In this document: in pieces, positions 1 through 8,800 of the stretch
How positions within the stretch are numbered: the first letter of the stretch is position 1
How the letters are laid out: the number at the start of each line of letters is the position of its first letter
Source of the DNA: BOG-938 sp048498155
Lineage (GTDB): Bacteria > Pseudomonadota > Alphaproteobacteria > Caulobacterales > Caulobacteraceae
Length of the DNA: 64,000 bases
Direction of reading: 5' to 3'
Assembly: GCA_048498155.1 (NCBI GenBank)
Contig: JBEHYN010000001.1
Coordinates: 62,001 to 126,000 of the forward strand
Notes under the pieces: generated by a model
Seen by the model: only the letters and a program-made list of their open reading frames with translations
Told to the model about the DNA's origin: nothing
Database searches by the model: none
Made by a program: the position numbers and the translations under genes

Positions 1-1
1 G

Positions 2-982
2 ATTGAAAAGTTCCTGCGCGAGCAGGTGCCCGAGATCAAATTCGTGGTCGGCCACGGCCAGATGGCCGCCAGTCAACTGGAAGACGTGATGAGCGCCTTC
101 TACGACGGCCAATATGACGTGCTGTTGTCCACCACCATCGTGGAATCCGGCCTGGATATTCCCACCGCCAACACCCTGATTATCCACCGCGCCGACATGT
201 TCGGTCTGGCCCAGCTTTATCAGCTGCGCGGCCGGGTCGGGCGGGCCAAGACGCGGGCCTACGCCTATCTGACCACACCGACGGAGAAGACCCTTACCCT
301 GTCGGCACAACGGCGCCTCAAGGTGCTTCAATCGCTGGACAGCTTGGGCGCGGGCTTCCAGCTTGCCTCGCACGATCTAGATATTCGCGGCGGCGGCAAT
401 CTTCTAGGCGACGAACAGTCCGGCCATATCCGCGAGATCGGCGTGGAGCTGTACCAGCAGATGTTGGAAGACGCGGTGGCGGAACTGCGCGAAAGCGGCG
501 GGCCTGAGATCGGCGCCGCGCGTGGCTGGTCGCCGCAGATCAACGCCGGCGCCGCCGTGCTGATCCCGGAACACTACGTGCCTGACCTCAACGTCAGGCT
601 GGCCCTCTATCGAAGGCTGTCGGAGGCCGAACGGCCGGAGGATCGTGAAGCCCTCGCCGCCGAACTGATCGATCGCTTCGGGCCCTTGCCGCCGGAGGCG
701 GACGGACTGCTCAAGGTGGTGGCGATCAAGGGCCTGTGCCGTCAGGCCAACGTCGCCAAGATCGACGTCGGGCCCAAGGGGGCGGTGGTCACCTTCCGCG
801 AGGATCACTTCGCCAACCCGGCGGGCTTGGTGGCCCTGGTCCAGAAGAACCAGGCCTTCTGGCGGCTCAGGCCCGACGCCAAGGTGGTTGTGCGGGGGGA
901 GTGGGACACCCCGGATCAACGCTTGGCCGCAGCGGAGCGGATTTTGAGCCACTTGGCTCGGGTGGCTCTTGAAGCTGCGTGA
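2..982 (+). CDS. mfd: Transcription-repair coupling factor Mfd (C-terminal part)
   Basis: The reading frame is open from the window edge, so only the last ~326 residues are present. Mfd removes RNA polymerase stalled at DNA lesions and recruits UvrA. The visible part begins inside the second RecA-like translocase domain, with helicase motifs V and VI (TTIVESGLDIP, then QLRGRVGR), followed by the C-terminal TRCF domain, including DIRGGGNLLGDEQSG. The motifs are strong and intact. The gene is convergent with the popA-like gene, about 100 bp away, and no clear terminator is visible between them. Confidence 0.96.
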   Translation: MEKFLREQVPEIKFVVGHGQMAASQLEDVMSAFYDGQYDVLLSTTIVESGLDIPTANTLIIHRADMFGLAQLYQLRGRVGRAKTRAYAYLTTPTEKTLTLSAQRRLKVLQSLDSLGAGFQLASHDLDIRGGGNLLGDEQSGHIREIGVELYQQMLEDAVAELRESGGPEIGAARGWSPQINAGAAVLIPEHYVPDLNVRLALYRRLSEAERPEDREALAAELIDRFGPLPPEADGLLKVVAIKGLCRQANVAKIDVGPKGAVVTFREDHFANPAGLVALVQKNQAFWRLRPDAKVVVRGEWDTPDQRLAAAERILSHLARVALEAA

Positions 983-1084
983 GGGCTTTCAGTTAGAAGG
1001 GTTTATGAGCCCCCAACTGGCGGCTGTTCGGCTCGGTATGCGCTCGCTGTGCGCGGCGAACATGCAACTTGAACGCCGAACGCT

Positions 1085-2410
1085 CTAGCCAACCTGGGCG
1101 CGCAAGGCCTTGGAGGCGGCGCGTTCGAGCGCCTTGGCCGCGCTCTCGCCCGGCTGTAGTTCGGCCACGCCGATATCGAACTCCACCACGAAGGGCGGAC
1201 GCTTGTCGCCCGCTTCAAAGGCGGTGCAGCCGATCACGGCGGAAATTCGTTCGCCTGCCGCGCGGGCCGCCTGCTGATGGGTGGAGGGCAAGGCGAGGGC
1301 GAACAGTTCCGGGCCCAGACGCGCGGCGGTGTCCTCGGCTCGCACCAGCCGGCCGATCATTGATCCGATCTGGGGAATAGCCCGGTCGATCCAGCCGCCT
1401 TCGCGGATTGGCTTCAGATCGGCGCGTTCCGTCAGCTTGAGCACGCAGACCGACAGCGGGCGATTGCGAACGCGCGCCGCCTGGGTCAGGCGAACTAGGT
1501 GCGCTGCGAATAAATCCCGTGTGAAAAGGCCGGTGGCCGCGTCCATCAGACCGGAGCTGCGGGCTTTTTCCAGGGCCGTGCGTATGGCGCTTTGACGGCG
1601 GTGCGCGCGGGCAAGTTCGACCACCCGTTTGGCGGTGTCCACCTCCGGCGTGTCGGGCGAGGCGACGTCTGAAATGCCCCGGTGAAAGACTTCCGCCAAG
1701 GTCACCAGAGCCTCGGCCTTGAGGTAGAGCAGGGTGGGGATGTGGTAGAGTCGGGTGTTGCGCCTCATGCCGGCGGCGATGGACAGGGCTTCGGAGTCGT
1801 TGTCACCCGCCCACAGCACCACCGCGTCGAACGGCCGTTCATGCAGGTAGTCGAAGGCGGTGTAGGCGGTGAAGGCGCCGACCACTTCCACCCCGCTTCG
1901 GGTCAAGGCGTTGGATAGGGCCAGGAACTGAGGCGCTGGTTCGCCCACGGCCAGGACCCGGTACGGACCGGTCTGCTCGTCGGGTAAATCGAGACGGCGT
2001 CCCCGATCGGCGAAAGTTTCCAGCCGAAGCTCGAACTCCTCCTCCGCCACGGCGCTTCGCACAAGGGACTCCAGCCGAAGCGCGGCTTGCGCGGGGTGCA
2101 AGGGGGGCGCCAGGGTGAGGTCGAAAGACCACGTCTCCAGCTCCGGATCGGGCTCGCCGATCGCGATCACCGGAAGGCGGCGCTGTCCACAGGACGCCTT
2201 CAACCGTCGCGCCAAGCCCAGGGCTTCGGAGCCGTAGCTGGCCACGTCGACGATGGCCGCTTCGATCTGCAAATCTCCAAGCGCGGCGATGGCGGCGTAT
2301 GGGCCACGCGCGGTTACCGTGCGCCAACCCAGACGGTCCAGCCCCTCGGCCAGGGGGCCGGCGAAGCGGTCGTCACGCGCAAGGATCAAAATCCGGGCAT
2401 TCACCGTCAC
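1085..2410 (-). CDS. popA: PopA-like c-di-GMP effector (two receiver domains plus degenerate GGDEF)
   Basis: The 441-residue protein has a PleD-like layout: receiver domain 1 (about 1-125, Asp55), receiver domain 2 (about 150-270, lacking a clear phospho-acceptor Asp) and a C-terminal GGDEF domain (about 285-435). The active-site motif is GPELF (366-370) instead of GGEEF, so cyclase activity is unlikely. The inhibitory I-site RxxD is kept as RAED (357-360), exactly five residues upstream. This combination defines Caulobacter PopA, which binds c-di-GMP through the I-site and helps bring RcdA and CtrA to the ClpXP-bearing pole. Assignment rests on architecture and these two sites; a generic degenerate diguanylate cyclase is the alternative. 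Confidence 0.85.
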   Translation of the reverse strand: MTVNARILILARDDRFAGPLAEGLDRLGWRTVTARGPYAAIAALGDLQIEAAIVDVASYGSEALGLARRLKASCGQRRLPVIAIGEPDPELETWSFDLTLAPPLHPAQAALRLESLVRSAVAEEEFELRLETFADRGRRLDLPDEQTGPYRVLAVGEPAPQFLALSNALTRSGVEVVGAFTAYTAFDYLHERPFDAVVLWAGDNDSEALSIAAGMRRNTRLYHIPTLLYLKAEALVTLAEVFHRGISDVASPDTPEVDTAKRVVELARAHRRQSAIRTALEKARSSGLMDAATGLFTRDLFAAHLVRLTQAARVRNRPLSVCVLKLTERADLKPIREGGWIDRAIPQIGSMIGRLVRAEDTAARLGPELFALALPSTHQQAARAAGERISAVIGCTAFEAGDKRPPFVVEFDIGVAELQPGESAAKALERAASKALRAQVG

Positions 2411-2504
2411 GCATATCCCCTATGGGGCCAAATACCGCACGCTGCGGGAGGAATCGGCTTCACCATACCAGACCGCGCAGCGGTCTCCACAACGCCCATT
2501 GGCT

Positions 2505-2732
2505 TTATGCGCCCTTCAGAATGTCGAAGGTGATAACGCCGGCGTCGTCGGTGACCGTCAGCACCCGGCACCCACCATTAGCGGCGAAGTGGGGCACATC
2601 GATCTTGGCCAAGGGGTCATCGGCCACCAGCCGGACAACCTGGCCGGGCTCGGCGCCTGCCAGCGCCCGTTGCAGACGCAGGGTCGGCGTCGGGCAACGA
2701 TGGCCTCGCGCGTCCACTATAATGGGCAACAT
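2505..2732 (-). CDS. TusA/SirA-like sulfur carrier family protein
   Basis: This short protein (75 residues from the ATG at 2732; a TTG nine bases upstream would add three residues) has the TusA-family signature CPTP (Cys13), preceded by DARGHR, in the beta-alpha-beta-alpha-beta fold typical of the family. TusA-family proteins relay persulfide sulfur for tRNA thiolation or other sulfur transfer through the Cys of the CPxP motif. It is co-directional with the popA-like gene, 94 bp apart. The specific sulfur acceptor cannot be told from the sequence. Confidence 0.85.
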   Translation of the reverse strand: MLPIIVDARGHRCPTPTLRLQRALAGAEPGQVVRLVADDPLAKIDVPHFAANGGCRVLTVTDDAGVITFDILKGA

Positions 2733-2929
2733 TGGACTCAATTGGGCCGTTCCCGTCGCTACCGATTCATTGCCCGCACCCTTAGTCTAAAGCCTTAATT
2801 TCCCACGAAAAGTCCACATCGCCGGCCCGAAGTGCGAGCGTCGATGTGACGTCATGGTGATCTCGGGGCCGGAACTCCGGCTTTTCGGGGCGCGTTCGGA
2901 ATGCAGGTTCAATTGTAAGGAGACTGGAC

Positions 2930-3529
2930 ATGAGTACGATCCATCTGACTTCCAATCCGCCTCGCGCCGTCGTCCGTAGAGCCACCGCAGCAAGATCTAC
3001 TACGCAGGCCACGGCGGCGCAGAGCATGCCCTTCGCCGTGACAAGTCGCGCTTTCGAACGCCTCCAGCACGGCGATCGGGGCGTTCCGCGCGTGGCATGG
3101 TTGGCCCTGCCCGCCGCGGCGGTCGTGCTGGCGGCCTTTGTTTTCGTAACAACTCAAGGCGGAGGCGGGACAGCCTCGCAGACCTCCAACCTCGTCGCCC
3201 AGCCAGCGACTCCCGCAGCGTCCGCTCCGACCATGCCGCAGAGCCCGGCAGCGGAGCTCGCCGCAGCGTTTGCCGGAGCCCCTGCGCCGGCGCAGCATGT
3301 CGCCGCGCGCGCCGCGACCGCCCATCGCGCTTCGGCGCCCACGTCGGCGGTCACGACCAGGGTGACCCCCACGCCATCCCAGGCCGCTCCGGCGCCCCAA
3401 GTTAGCGCTCCGGCGGCGATGACTTCACCGGCAGCGGAGGTCGCGCCGGCTCCAGCTGAAGCCCCGTTGATTACCGCTGAGCCTCAAGCGCCCGCCGTAA
3501 GTCCGGCCGAACCAGCGCCCGCTCAGTAG
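2930..3529 (+). CDS. Hypothetical single-pass membrane protein with Ala/Pro-rich tail
   Basis: I do not recognise a family. The 199-residue product has a basic N-terminal region (1-54), one hydrophobic segment at about residues 55-74 and a long low-complexity tail rich in Ala and Pro (about 78-199), probably periplasmic. The start is supported by AAGGAG (2917-2922) placed 7 bases before ATG. Conserved motifs are absent, so a structural or tether-like role would be a guess. High-GC composition can inflate such Ala/Pro-rich frames, but the ribosome site and the membrane segment favour a real gene. Confidence 0.7.
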   Translation: MSTIHLTSNPPRAVVRRATAARSTTQATAAQSMPFAVTSRAFERLQHGDRGVPRVAWLALPAAAVVLAAFVFVTTQGGGGTASQTSNLVAQPATPAASAPTMPQSPAAELAAAFAGAPAPAQHVAARAATAHRASAPTSAVTTRVTPTPSQAAPAPQVSAPAAMTSPAAEVAPAPAEAPLITAEPQAPAVSPAEPAPAQ

Positions 3530-3562
3530 GATAGGCCCGTACAGGCTGCGACTTGCGCTTAA

Positions 3563-3589
3563 CCGTCCCGCGCGATATCGCCGGGACGG
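3563..3589 (+). other. Hairpin just upstream of the membrane-protein start
   Basis: CCGTCCC (3563-3569) and GGGACGG (3583-3589) form a perfect 7-bp stem around a 13-base loop. No T-run follows, so it is not a classic terminator. It ends immediately before the ribosome site of the gene starting at 3605 and could influence translation or mark a transcript end. Confidence 0.4.
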
Positions 3590-3604
3590 CGGAGCGTGAA
3601 CGGA

Positions 3605-4225
3605 ATGGCTATGGACGGGGACAAGGACGCGCCCGCGCGCAAATGGCGCCTTAGATCACCGATTCCTGTGCGCGAGTCGGTTGCCGTGGTCGGCGTGTTC
3701 ATCGCCGGGCTCGGGCTATATGTGTCCAATACCGAACATCAAATAGACAAACAGCAAGCGGAGCGGGAAGCCCGGCAACGCGCCCAGGCTCAAACGATCC
3801 TGGTGCTGCGGGGTGAGGGCGAAGGCGGCCGTATCCGGTTAATTCCGGCCAATCCGGACCAGGTCGTCCAGAGTCAGGTGTTTTATTTTCCCGCTGCCAT
3901 GCGCGGCGGGCCCGTTCACATCACAGGGGATGGGCGCATCGACGCCGGCTGGTTTGCTGATGGCCTGAAACGGGCGCTGCACGGGGCCGCAGACGACGGC
4001 TCCGAACGTGATCTGACCGTCGGGGTGGCGACCACCTTTGTGCAGGGCGGCCAGGTCATGACGGACAACTCGCTATACCAGCTGGGCTTCACCGTTCACC
4101 CCCGTCTTCTGCAGGGCGCCGAGGTGAGTATCGAAGGGATCGCCTTGAGCCGCCGCGCCGTGGCGGCGCCGCTGCAAAGTGCGGTGGATGAAGCCTGGGC
4201 TCGCCAAGCCCCATCCAAGCCCTGA
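3605..4225 (+). CDS. Hypothetical membrane-anchored protein
   Basis: No family recognised. From the ATG at 3605 (GGAG at 3591-3594; an in-frame GTG at 3596 lies too close to that site) the product has 206 residues: a basic N-terminus, one transmembrane segment (about 27-42), a short charged helix rich in Gln, Glu and Arg that looks coiled-coil-like (about 46-65), then a mixed domain of about 140 residues with regular beta-like spacing. Topology suggests the main domain is periplasmic. It follows the Ala/Pro-rich membrane protein by 75 bp in the same direction and may share its transcript. Confidence 0.7.
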   Translation: MAMDGDKDAPARKWRLRSPIPVRESVAVVGVFIAGLGLYVSNTEHQIDKQQAEREARQRAQAQTILVLRGEGEGGRIRLIPANPDQVVQSQVFYFPAAMRGGPVHITGDGRIDAGWFADGLKRALHGAADDGSERDLTVGVATTFVQGGQVMTDNSLYQLGFTVHPRLLQGAEVSIEGIALSRRAVAAPLQSAVDEAWARQAPSKP

Positions 4226-4312
4226 AAGGTCCCGCAGGCCGGCTCACGCGCCGGATGGGTCGATCAGAGCTTTGCCCGGGCGGCCGTACATCGACGATCG
4301 CCCGGTTGCGAT

Positions 4313-4726
4313 TCAATCGGCTTCTTCGCTCATGGCTCGGACCAGATCGAGTATCCGGCGGCGCACCTTGCCCTTGGCGATCTTCGGAAACAGGGCGGCC
4401 ATTTCCAGGCCCTCGGGGGTCATAAGGAAATCCACCGCCGCCTTTTCTTCAATATATTGCGGTGTTTGAGCCTCACCGGAGTTGGGGTCTGCAAAACCCT
4501 CGAAGAAATAGGATGTGGTGGTCTGCAAACTGCGAGCGATCTCATACAGCTTGGATGCGCTGACCCGGTTGGTCCCGCGCTCATATTTCTGAATCTGTTG
4601 AAAAGTCAGACCCAGGTCGGCGGCCAGACTTTCCTGGCTGACGCCCAGTACCTTGCGGCGCAAACGAATACGACTTCCGACATGGAGGTCGATCGGGTTC
4701 GGTCCGTTATGTTGTATCGCAACCAT
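4313..4726 (-). CDS. XRE-family transcriptional regulator (PraR-like)
   Basis: The 137-residue protein has a Cro/C1-type helix-turn-helix at about residues 16-72. The stretch HVGSRIRLRRKVLGVSQESL and the following FQQIQKYERGTNRV are the hallmark of the alphaproteobacterial PraR-like subgroup, which controls surface, biofilm and nodulation-type traits in rhizobia. The C-terminal part (about 90-137) is helical and probably mediates dimerisation. The gene reads away from an unusually AT-rich 170-bp stretch (4860-5030), a plausible regulatory region. The target genes cannot be inferred here. Confidence 0.88.
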   Translation of the reverse strand: MVAIQHNGPNPIDLHVGSRIRLRRKVLGVSQESLAADLGLTFQQIQKYERGTNRVSASKLYEIARSLQTTTSYFFEGFADPNSGEAQTPQYIEEKAAVDFLMTPEGLEMAALFPKIAKGKVRRRILDLVRAMSEEAD

Positions 4727-5381
4727 ATCTTCGGTTTTCCCAGCGAAAGGACGCGCTTAACATCTCATTGCGCGCGAACACAATTAGACGAAAGGTAGCA
4801 GAAATGGGGGGCACAGCCAGGGCGGGACCGTTAAGCGCGATAGGCTAGGGCCCAACGATCGCGAATTTGTAATAAGTATTTATTGATCGTGATAGCTAGA
4901 TGTGTTTATAAAATAGTATGATTATGAGCTAATTGGCCAAATCACACAGTAATTGTATTATTATTTACTAAAATATTCACAGGACATAAGCTATTAAAGC
5001 GTATTTATTCTGTGATCATTAAGGCTATAAACGGGCGCCTGGGCCAAATCGCCTCCTCGAAATTTTGCAGGCGCGAAAAGACATTGACGGACAAATCCGA
5101 TTTCTTGCCCCCAAAGACCCCAATGAATGGCCATTGGCGCTCATTTGGGCGGCGAGGGGGCCTTGGGTAGAGAAGGCCTGCGCCACATAGTCGCGGTCGG
5201 CGGGGCGATTTGATGGCCAAGGGGGGTGCCGCGACGGTCTTTTGCGCCGGGGCGAATCGGCAGCTCCGATCTTTCGGATCGAGATGGGGCGGTGCACATT
5301 CCCCATCTAGTCGAACCCGCCCCGCCCTAAGGCTCAAATCCTCCTAGGCGGCGCCAATGGGCGGGGAACTTCACATTCAGC
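4727..5381. other. Long intergenic region with an AT-rich island
   Basis: About 655 bp lie between the XRE regulator and the JmjC-like gene. The part from about 4855 to 5035 is strikingly AT-rich against a high-GC chromosome and contains an inverted pair TCACAG (4977-4982) / CTGTGA (5010-5015). The rest (5036-5381) returns to normal composition. It holds overlapping open frames on the minus strand (up to 110 codons) with no recognisable domain or good ribosome site, plus a small CGATC/GATCG hairpin near 5267-5282. I see no convincing gene. Confidence 0.6.
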
Positions 5382-6329
5382 TTACTGGGCGGGATGCAGC
5401 ACGCCCGGCCGGGCCGGATCCAGGGCGAAGGTGATGGGAAGGATCGGCCGATAGGCCCGGCGACGGGCCTCTGCGGCTTTCATCACCCGGGCATAGGCGA
5501 GCTTGGCCAACAGGCGCGGACCCAGCGCCTCCTGGACTTGGGGGTTGGCGCCGAAGCGTTGGCGCAGTTTGGCATTGGCATAGAGCACATTGGCGCGGGC
5601 CAGGGCCTGCGGCGTCATGAACTCCATGGACAGGGAGACATTAACCGTGGGGCCGTTTTCGACCCGGTGGGGCAGGTTCTGTTGCCAGGTGACCATGTCG
5701 CCGGGACTCATCTCGATCACATGCGCCGCCTGATCCCATTGCGGCTGAAAGGCGAACTGGCCCTCGGCTTCCTTGGTGACGAACTTCTCGATGATCGCGT
5801 CGCTGACGAAGGGCTCGGCGCGCGGATAGAACAACACCTTTTTGTCGCCGCGGATGTGCCACAGCGACGAGAGCGGGACGTCCAGGTGATAGAACACCAT
5901 CGCGCGGGGTGACGAGATCAGCAGGCCCAGGTCGCGCTTGAGCAGGGGGGTCCCGATGTGACGCTCCTTCTCCGCAGAGATTTCCTCACACAGGTTTGCG
6001 TATTCCGGCAGGCGCCGATTGGCCTCGCGCAGGTTCAGCCAAATGCGGCCGGCCTGCACAGCGTCCATCAGCTGGCGACCGGTCATCGCGCCCGCGTCCC
6101 CGCGCCGCCACGAGGTCCAGTCGACCAGATCGTGGCCCATGGTGAACACGCCTAGGCGTTCGCGAGGGTAGCGGTCGAGCACGTCGACCAGGGCATCATC
6201 AGAGAACATGGGGCGCTCGTGCAGGCCGTGGCGGAATTGCACGGTTTCGCGGCCGAACTTTTCTGCTTTCTCGGGCGACCAGTCGCAGATCACCGTGTCG
6301 CGCGTCATGAGGTTTGAGGTCGACGTCAT
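5382..6329 (-). CDS. Cupin/JmjC-like Fe(II)-dependent oxygenase family protein
   Basis: The 315-residue protein has a cupin/JmjC-type core at about 140-235. The likely metal ligands are His148 and Asp150 (FYHLDVP) and His221 (NLPHRVENG), giving the HxD...H facial triad of 2-oxoglutarate/Fe(II) oxygenases. The GDKKVLFYP and MSPGDMVTWQ strands also fit a JmjC barrel. The substrate is unknown. Its start codon overlaps the stop of the upstream acetyltransferase gene by 4 bp (ATGA), so the two are translationally coupled and probably act in one pathway. A non-catalytic cupin is possible. Confidence 0.75.
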   Translation of the reverse strand: MTSTSNLMTRDTVICDWSPEKAEKFGRETVQFRHGLHERPMFSDDALVDVLDRYPRERLGVFTMGHDLVDWTSWRRGDAGAMTGRQLMDAVQAGRIWLNLREANRRLPEYANLCEEISAEKERHIGTPLLKRDLGLLISSPRAMVFYHLDVPLSSLWHIRGDKKVLFYPRAEPFVSDAIIEKFVTKEAEGQFAFQPQWDQAAHVIEMSPGDMVTWQQNLPHRVENGPTVNVSLSMEFMTPQALARANVLYANAKLRQRFGANPQVQEALGPRLLAKLAYARVMKAAEARRRAYRPILPITFALDPARPGVLHPAQ

Positions 6330-7489
6330 GCTTGGGCTCCGGTCGGGACCGCGTGTCGGGCGGCGTTGCGTTTTTCATAGTTGGCCAGGGCGTTGATCAC
6401 GCCTCGCGTGCGGCCGGCCAGGGTGAGTTCAGTGGCGGCGATGTGGTCCATGCGCCTGCGCAGGCGGCCGATGGTCTGCACCTTGGCGGAGGGCCAGTCG
6501 TACAGGCGCTCCTGAGTGGCGGCGGCGCGGCCCGCAGGGCCGGAAGCGGTGACCAGTCCGGTGCGAACGGGCAGGGCGTCCAGCGAGAACATCCGCTTCC
6601 AATGATCGCCGCCCACGCCCAACTCATAGGTATTCAAGTCCAGTTGGGGCATCGCCTTGACCGCGAGCCACTGGAACACCACCCCAGGGCTGTAGGCCTT
6701 CATTTCGGGATCCATGGCGCCGATCCACGGGTGGAAATGCCCATTCAGGCGCACGCCGAATTGGCCTGCGACATGGCGATCCCCAGCGTAGAGATTGAGC
6801 ATCAGCCCCTCGAACCCGCCTTGGCGGACTTCGAACAGGCGGTGCAGCAAGGTCTTGATCCAGGTGACGGCGAGGAAGTCGTGCATGCCGGAGAGCCGCA
6901 GCTGGGCTGATTTCCATGCGAACAGTCGTTCGAGTGCGAATTTGTCCAGGTCCGGCCCGGCAAGGCGCAGTTCGCCCAGGTCTTGGCCCAGGCGGGCCGA
7001 ATAACGTTTGAAGTTTTTGGCGCCGTTGCGGCTTTGCGCCCGCACGCGGTCCAAATAGGCCTCCGCGTCGCCGTCCAGGACGATGCGATGGCTCAAGGCC
7101 TCGCCTTGATGGCCGCCCGTCATGTGGTTGTAAGGGTCGATCAGCCCGTCGACCTTCAAGGCGCGCAATCCCGACGCGCCAAGCAGGGCGCCGCCGTCAA
7201 TCCGGCTGTCGCGGCCGGCGACGAGGCCTTGCAGGTCGCAGAAGGGCGCGCCGATCGGTCGGCCAAAGGCGCTGGGGCGACGGTGAAACGCCAGGAATCC
7301 GTTGGAGGCGTCGTTCCCCCGCCAGATCGCCACGCGGGCGTCCTCGCGCACGGCGCCCACGGCGCGTGCAAACTGCGGTCCCAAAAGGGGACTGGAAAAG
7401 GCGGCGGTGTCCTGCTGCAGTGCGCCCCAGGCGCGCGCGTCGCTGTCATCCAGTTCGCGCGGATGCAATAGGTCAATCCGGTTGCTCAT
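6326..7489 (-). CDS. GNAT/FemAB-like acyltransferase family protein
   Basis: The 387-residue protein resembles the CelD/BcsL- and FemAB-type GNAT superfamily often found with polysaccharide or cell-envelope genes (HfsK in Caulobacter holdfast synthesis belongs to this broad group). Visible family features are SRNGAKNFKRYSARL (about 151-165), the FEGLMLNLYAGDRHVAGQFG strand pair, and YSPGVVFQWLAVKAM before the ELGVGGDHWKRMF end of the fold. It is the first gene of a two-gene operon with the JmjC-like oxygenase (4-bp overlap). The acyl donor and acceptor are not known. Confidence 0.78.
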   Translation of the reverse strand: MSNRIDLLHPRELDDSDARAWGALQQDTAAFSSPLLGPQFARAVGAVREDARVAIWRGNDASNGFLAFHRRPSAFGRPIGAPFCDLQGLVAGRDSRIDGGALLGASGLRALKVDGLIDPYNHMTGGHQGEALSHRIVLDGDAEAYLDRVRAQSRNGAKNFKRYSARLGQDLGELRLAGPDLDKFALERLFAWKSAQLRLSGMHDFLAVTWIKTLLHRLFEVRQGGFEGLMLNLYAGDRHVAGQFGVRLNGHFHPWIGAMDPEMKAYSPGVVFQWLAVKAMPQLDLNTYELGVGGDHWKRMFSLDALPVRTGLVTASGPAGRAAATQERLYDWPSAKVQTIGRLRRRMDHIAATELTLAGRTRGVINALANYEKRNAARHAVPTGAQA

Positions 7490-7819
7490 ATCGTGGCCTC
7501 AATCGGCCTGGTCCCAATGGGAGACAGGCCCACACGGCCCACGCAAATCCGGCGCCACAATTCGCCTTGCTGGGGATAGCGGTCGAGTGTCAGCGGTTGA
7601 GGGAGACGGCGTCCGTCGGGCGCTGCCTCAAGTCGCCTTTAGGGAAGGAGCAGTCTTGCCGCATGGGAGTGGCGGGCCACGCCCTATAGCGATGATCACT
7701 ACATTTACGCTCTAGAACTGTAGAGTTGGCATTTGGCGTTATCAAGCTCGTGTCCGAGGTACTTGAGATTGAAGTCGGATTGAAAAATCTTTTAAAGAGT
7801 TTTGCGGGGAGAAATGCGA
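7490..7819. other. Intergenic region between divergent transcription units
   Basis: About 330 bp separate the acetyltransferase start from the DUF3883 gene start. I found no convincing gene. A short inverted repeat, CTCTA (7710-7714) / TAGAG (7721-7725) with a 6-base spacer, lies about 95 bp before the DUF3883 gene and could be an operator. Composition becomes less GC-rich from about 7690 onward. Confidence 0.5.
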
Positions 7820-8800
7820 GTGACCGATTTTTCGAAGGTCTTGTGGGTCAAATTCGGTTGGTCGGACTGGTATCGTGGTGGACCTGTCGACGGGAATTTC
7901 GGCTGGCTCAAAGCGCAAAAGGGCAAAAAGGATGAGGGGCGCGGCCACGAGGCGTTCAATTTTGCTCCCGGTTCCGATGGCACCTATCACTGCTATGTTC
8001 CGCCTCAGGGGCAGGGCTATGCACCTTCAAATTATGATCCTAAAGGCTGGACGGTCATATGCCTGGCCAAAAATCCCAAGCACAAGGGAGTTCATATTGT
8101 CGGCTGGTATGAGAACGCCGAGCTGATCGGTGAATGGAAGAATCCGAATCCATCAGCCTGGGATGGAGACTGGTCTTACTGCATCACGACCAAATCCGCC
8201 TTTTTCGTCCCACCAGAGCAACGGAACGATCCATTCTCGGACATCTCAGTCAGACAATCTAAATACTCATTCCTTGCTGGGCCCGACGTAGAGGCCAGCG
8301 ATAACAAACGGCGAGTGCTCGTCCTTCTGAAGCACAAGTTGGTAGCGCTCCGCAGCGTCGCCGTCCACAATCCAAACGCCGATAGCGCGCCTGATCCTGA
8401 GACCGGCCCGGATCCACTGAGCGGCTTTGGCACGCCCGAGCAGCGCAAGAAGGTCGAAGAAGCCGCCGAGCGTGCCGTGGTCGCGCACTACAAGGCCAAA
8501 GGATTTGGAGAGAAGCGGGTCGCTCACCTCAACTGCGGTTACGACTATGTCTTTACGAAGCAAACGACTGTGCATCACGTCGAGGTCAAAGGCACATCCT
8601 TGGCCGACAGCCGGTTCTTCCTGACTCGGAACGAGAACAATGGGCGGGCCGACCCAATGTGGCGGCTCGGCATGGTGACTGACGCGCTGACGAAGCGGCT
8701 GAAGGTCACGATCTATGACAACCGTGCGTTCAAACAGGCTTTCGATCTCGAACCCTACGTCTTCATTGGCCGTCGTATCGTTGAGCCGAAGGACGGTTGA
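7820..8800 (+). CDS. DUF3883 (PD-(D/E)xK-like) domain protein, candidate defence nuclease
   Basis: The C-terminal half carries a DUF3883-type fold with the endonuclease-like core GYD (Asp242) and HVEVKG (Glu255, Lys257), a D-x12-ExK arrangement, followed by RFFLTRNE. The N-terminal ~150 residues form a separate aromatic-rich domain (VLWVKFGWSDWY, CYVPPQG, HIVGWYENA) that recurs in DUF3883 proteins and may recognise nucleic acid. The GTG at 7820 is chosen because GGGGAG (7806-7811) sits 8 bases before it; the in-frame ATG at 7814 is too close. The gene looks less GC-rich than its neighbours and lies on the 3' side of tRNA-Ser, suggesting acquisition. Function in defence is inference. Confidence 0.75.
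   Translation: MTDFSKVLWVKFGWSDWYRGGPVDGNFGWLKAQKGKKDEGRGHEAFNFAPGSDGTYHCYVPPQGQGYAPSNYDPKGWTVICLAKNPKHKGVHIVGWYENAELIGEWKNPNPSAWDGDWSYCITTKSAFFVPPEQRNDPFSDISVRQSKYSFLAGPDVEASDNKRRVLVLLKHKLVALRSVAVHNPNADSAPDPETGPDPLSGFGTPEQRKKVEEAAERAVVAHYKAKGFGEKRVAHLNCGYDYVFTKQTTVHHVEVKGTSLADSRFFLTRNENNGRADPMWRLGMVTDALTKRLKVTIYDNRAFKQAFDLEPYVFIGRRIVEPKDG

Noticed and set aside
404..952. A 182-codon minus-strand frame opposite mfd
   Set aside because: Composition-driven shadow of a clearly conserved plus-strand gene; no domain and no ribosome site.
4882..4895. FNR/FixK-type box near TTGATCGTGAT in the AT-rich island
   Set aside because: Only one half-site matches; the expected ATCAA half is missing.
5005..5337. 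Minus-strand frames of 110 and 93 codons in the long intergenic region
   Set aside because: No family resemblance, no good ribosome site, and they overlap each other in different frames.
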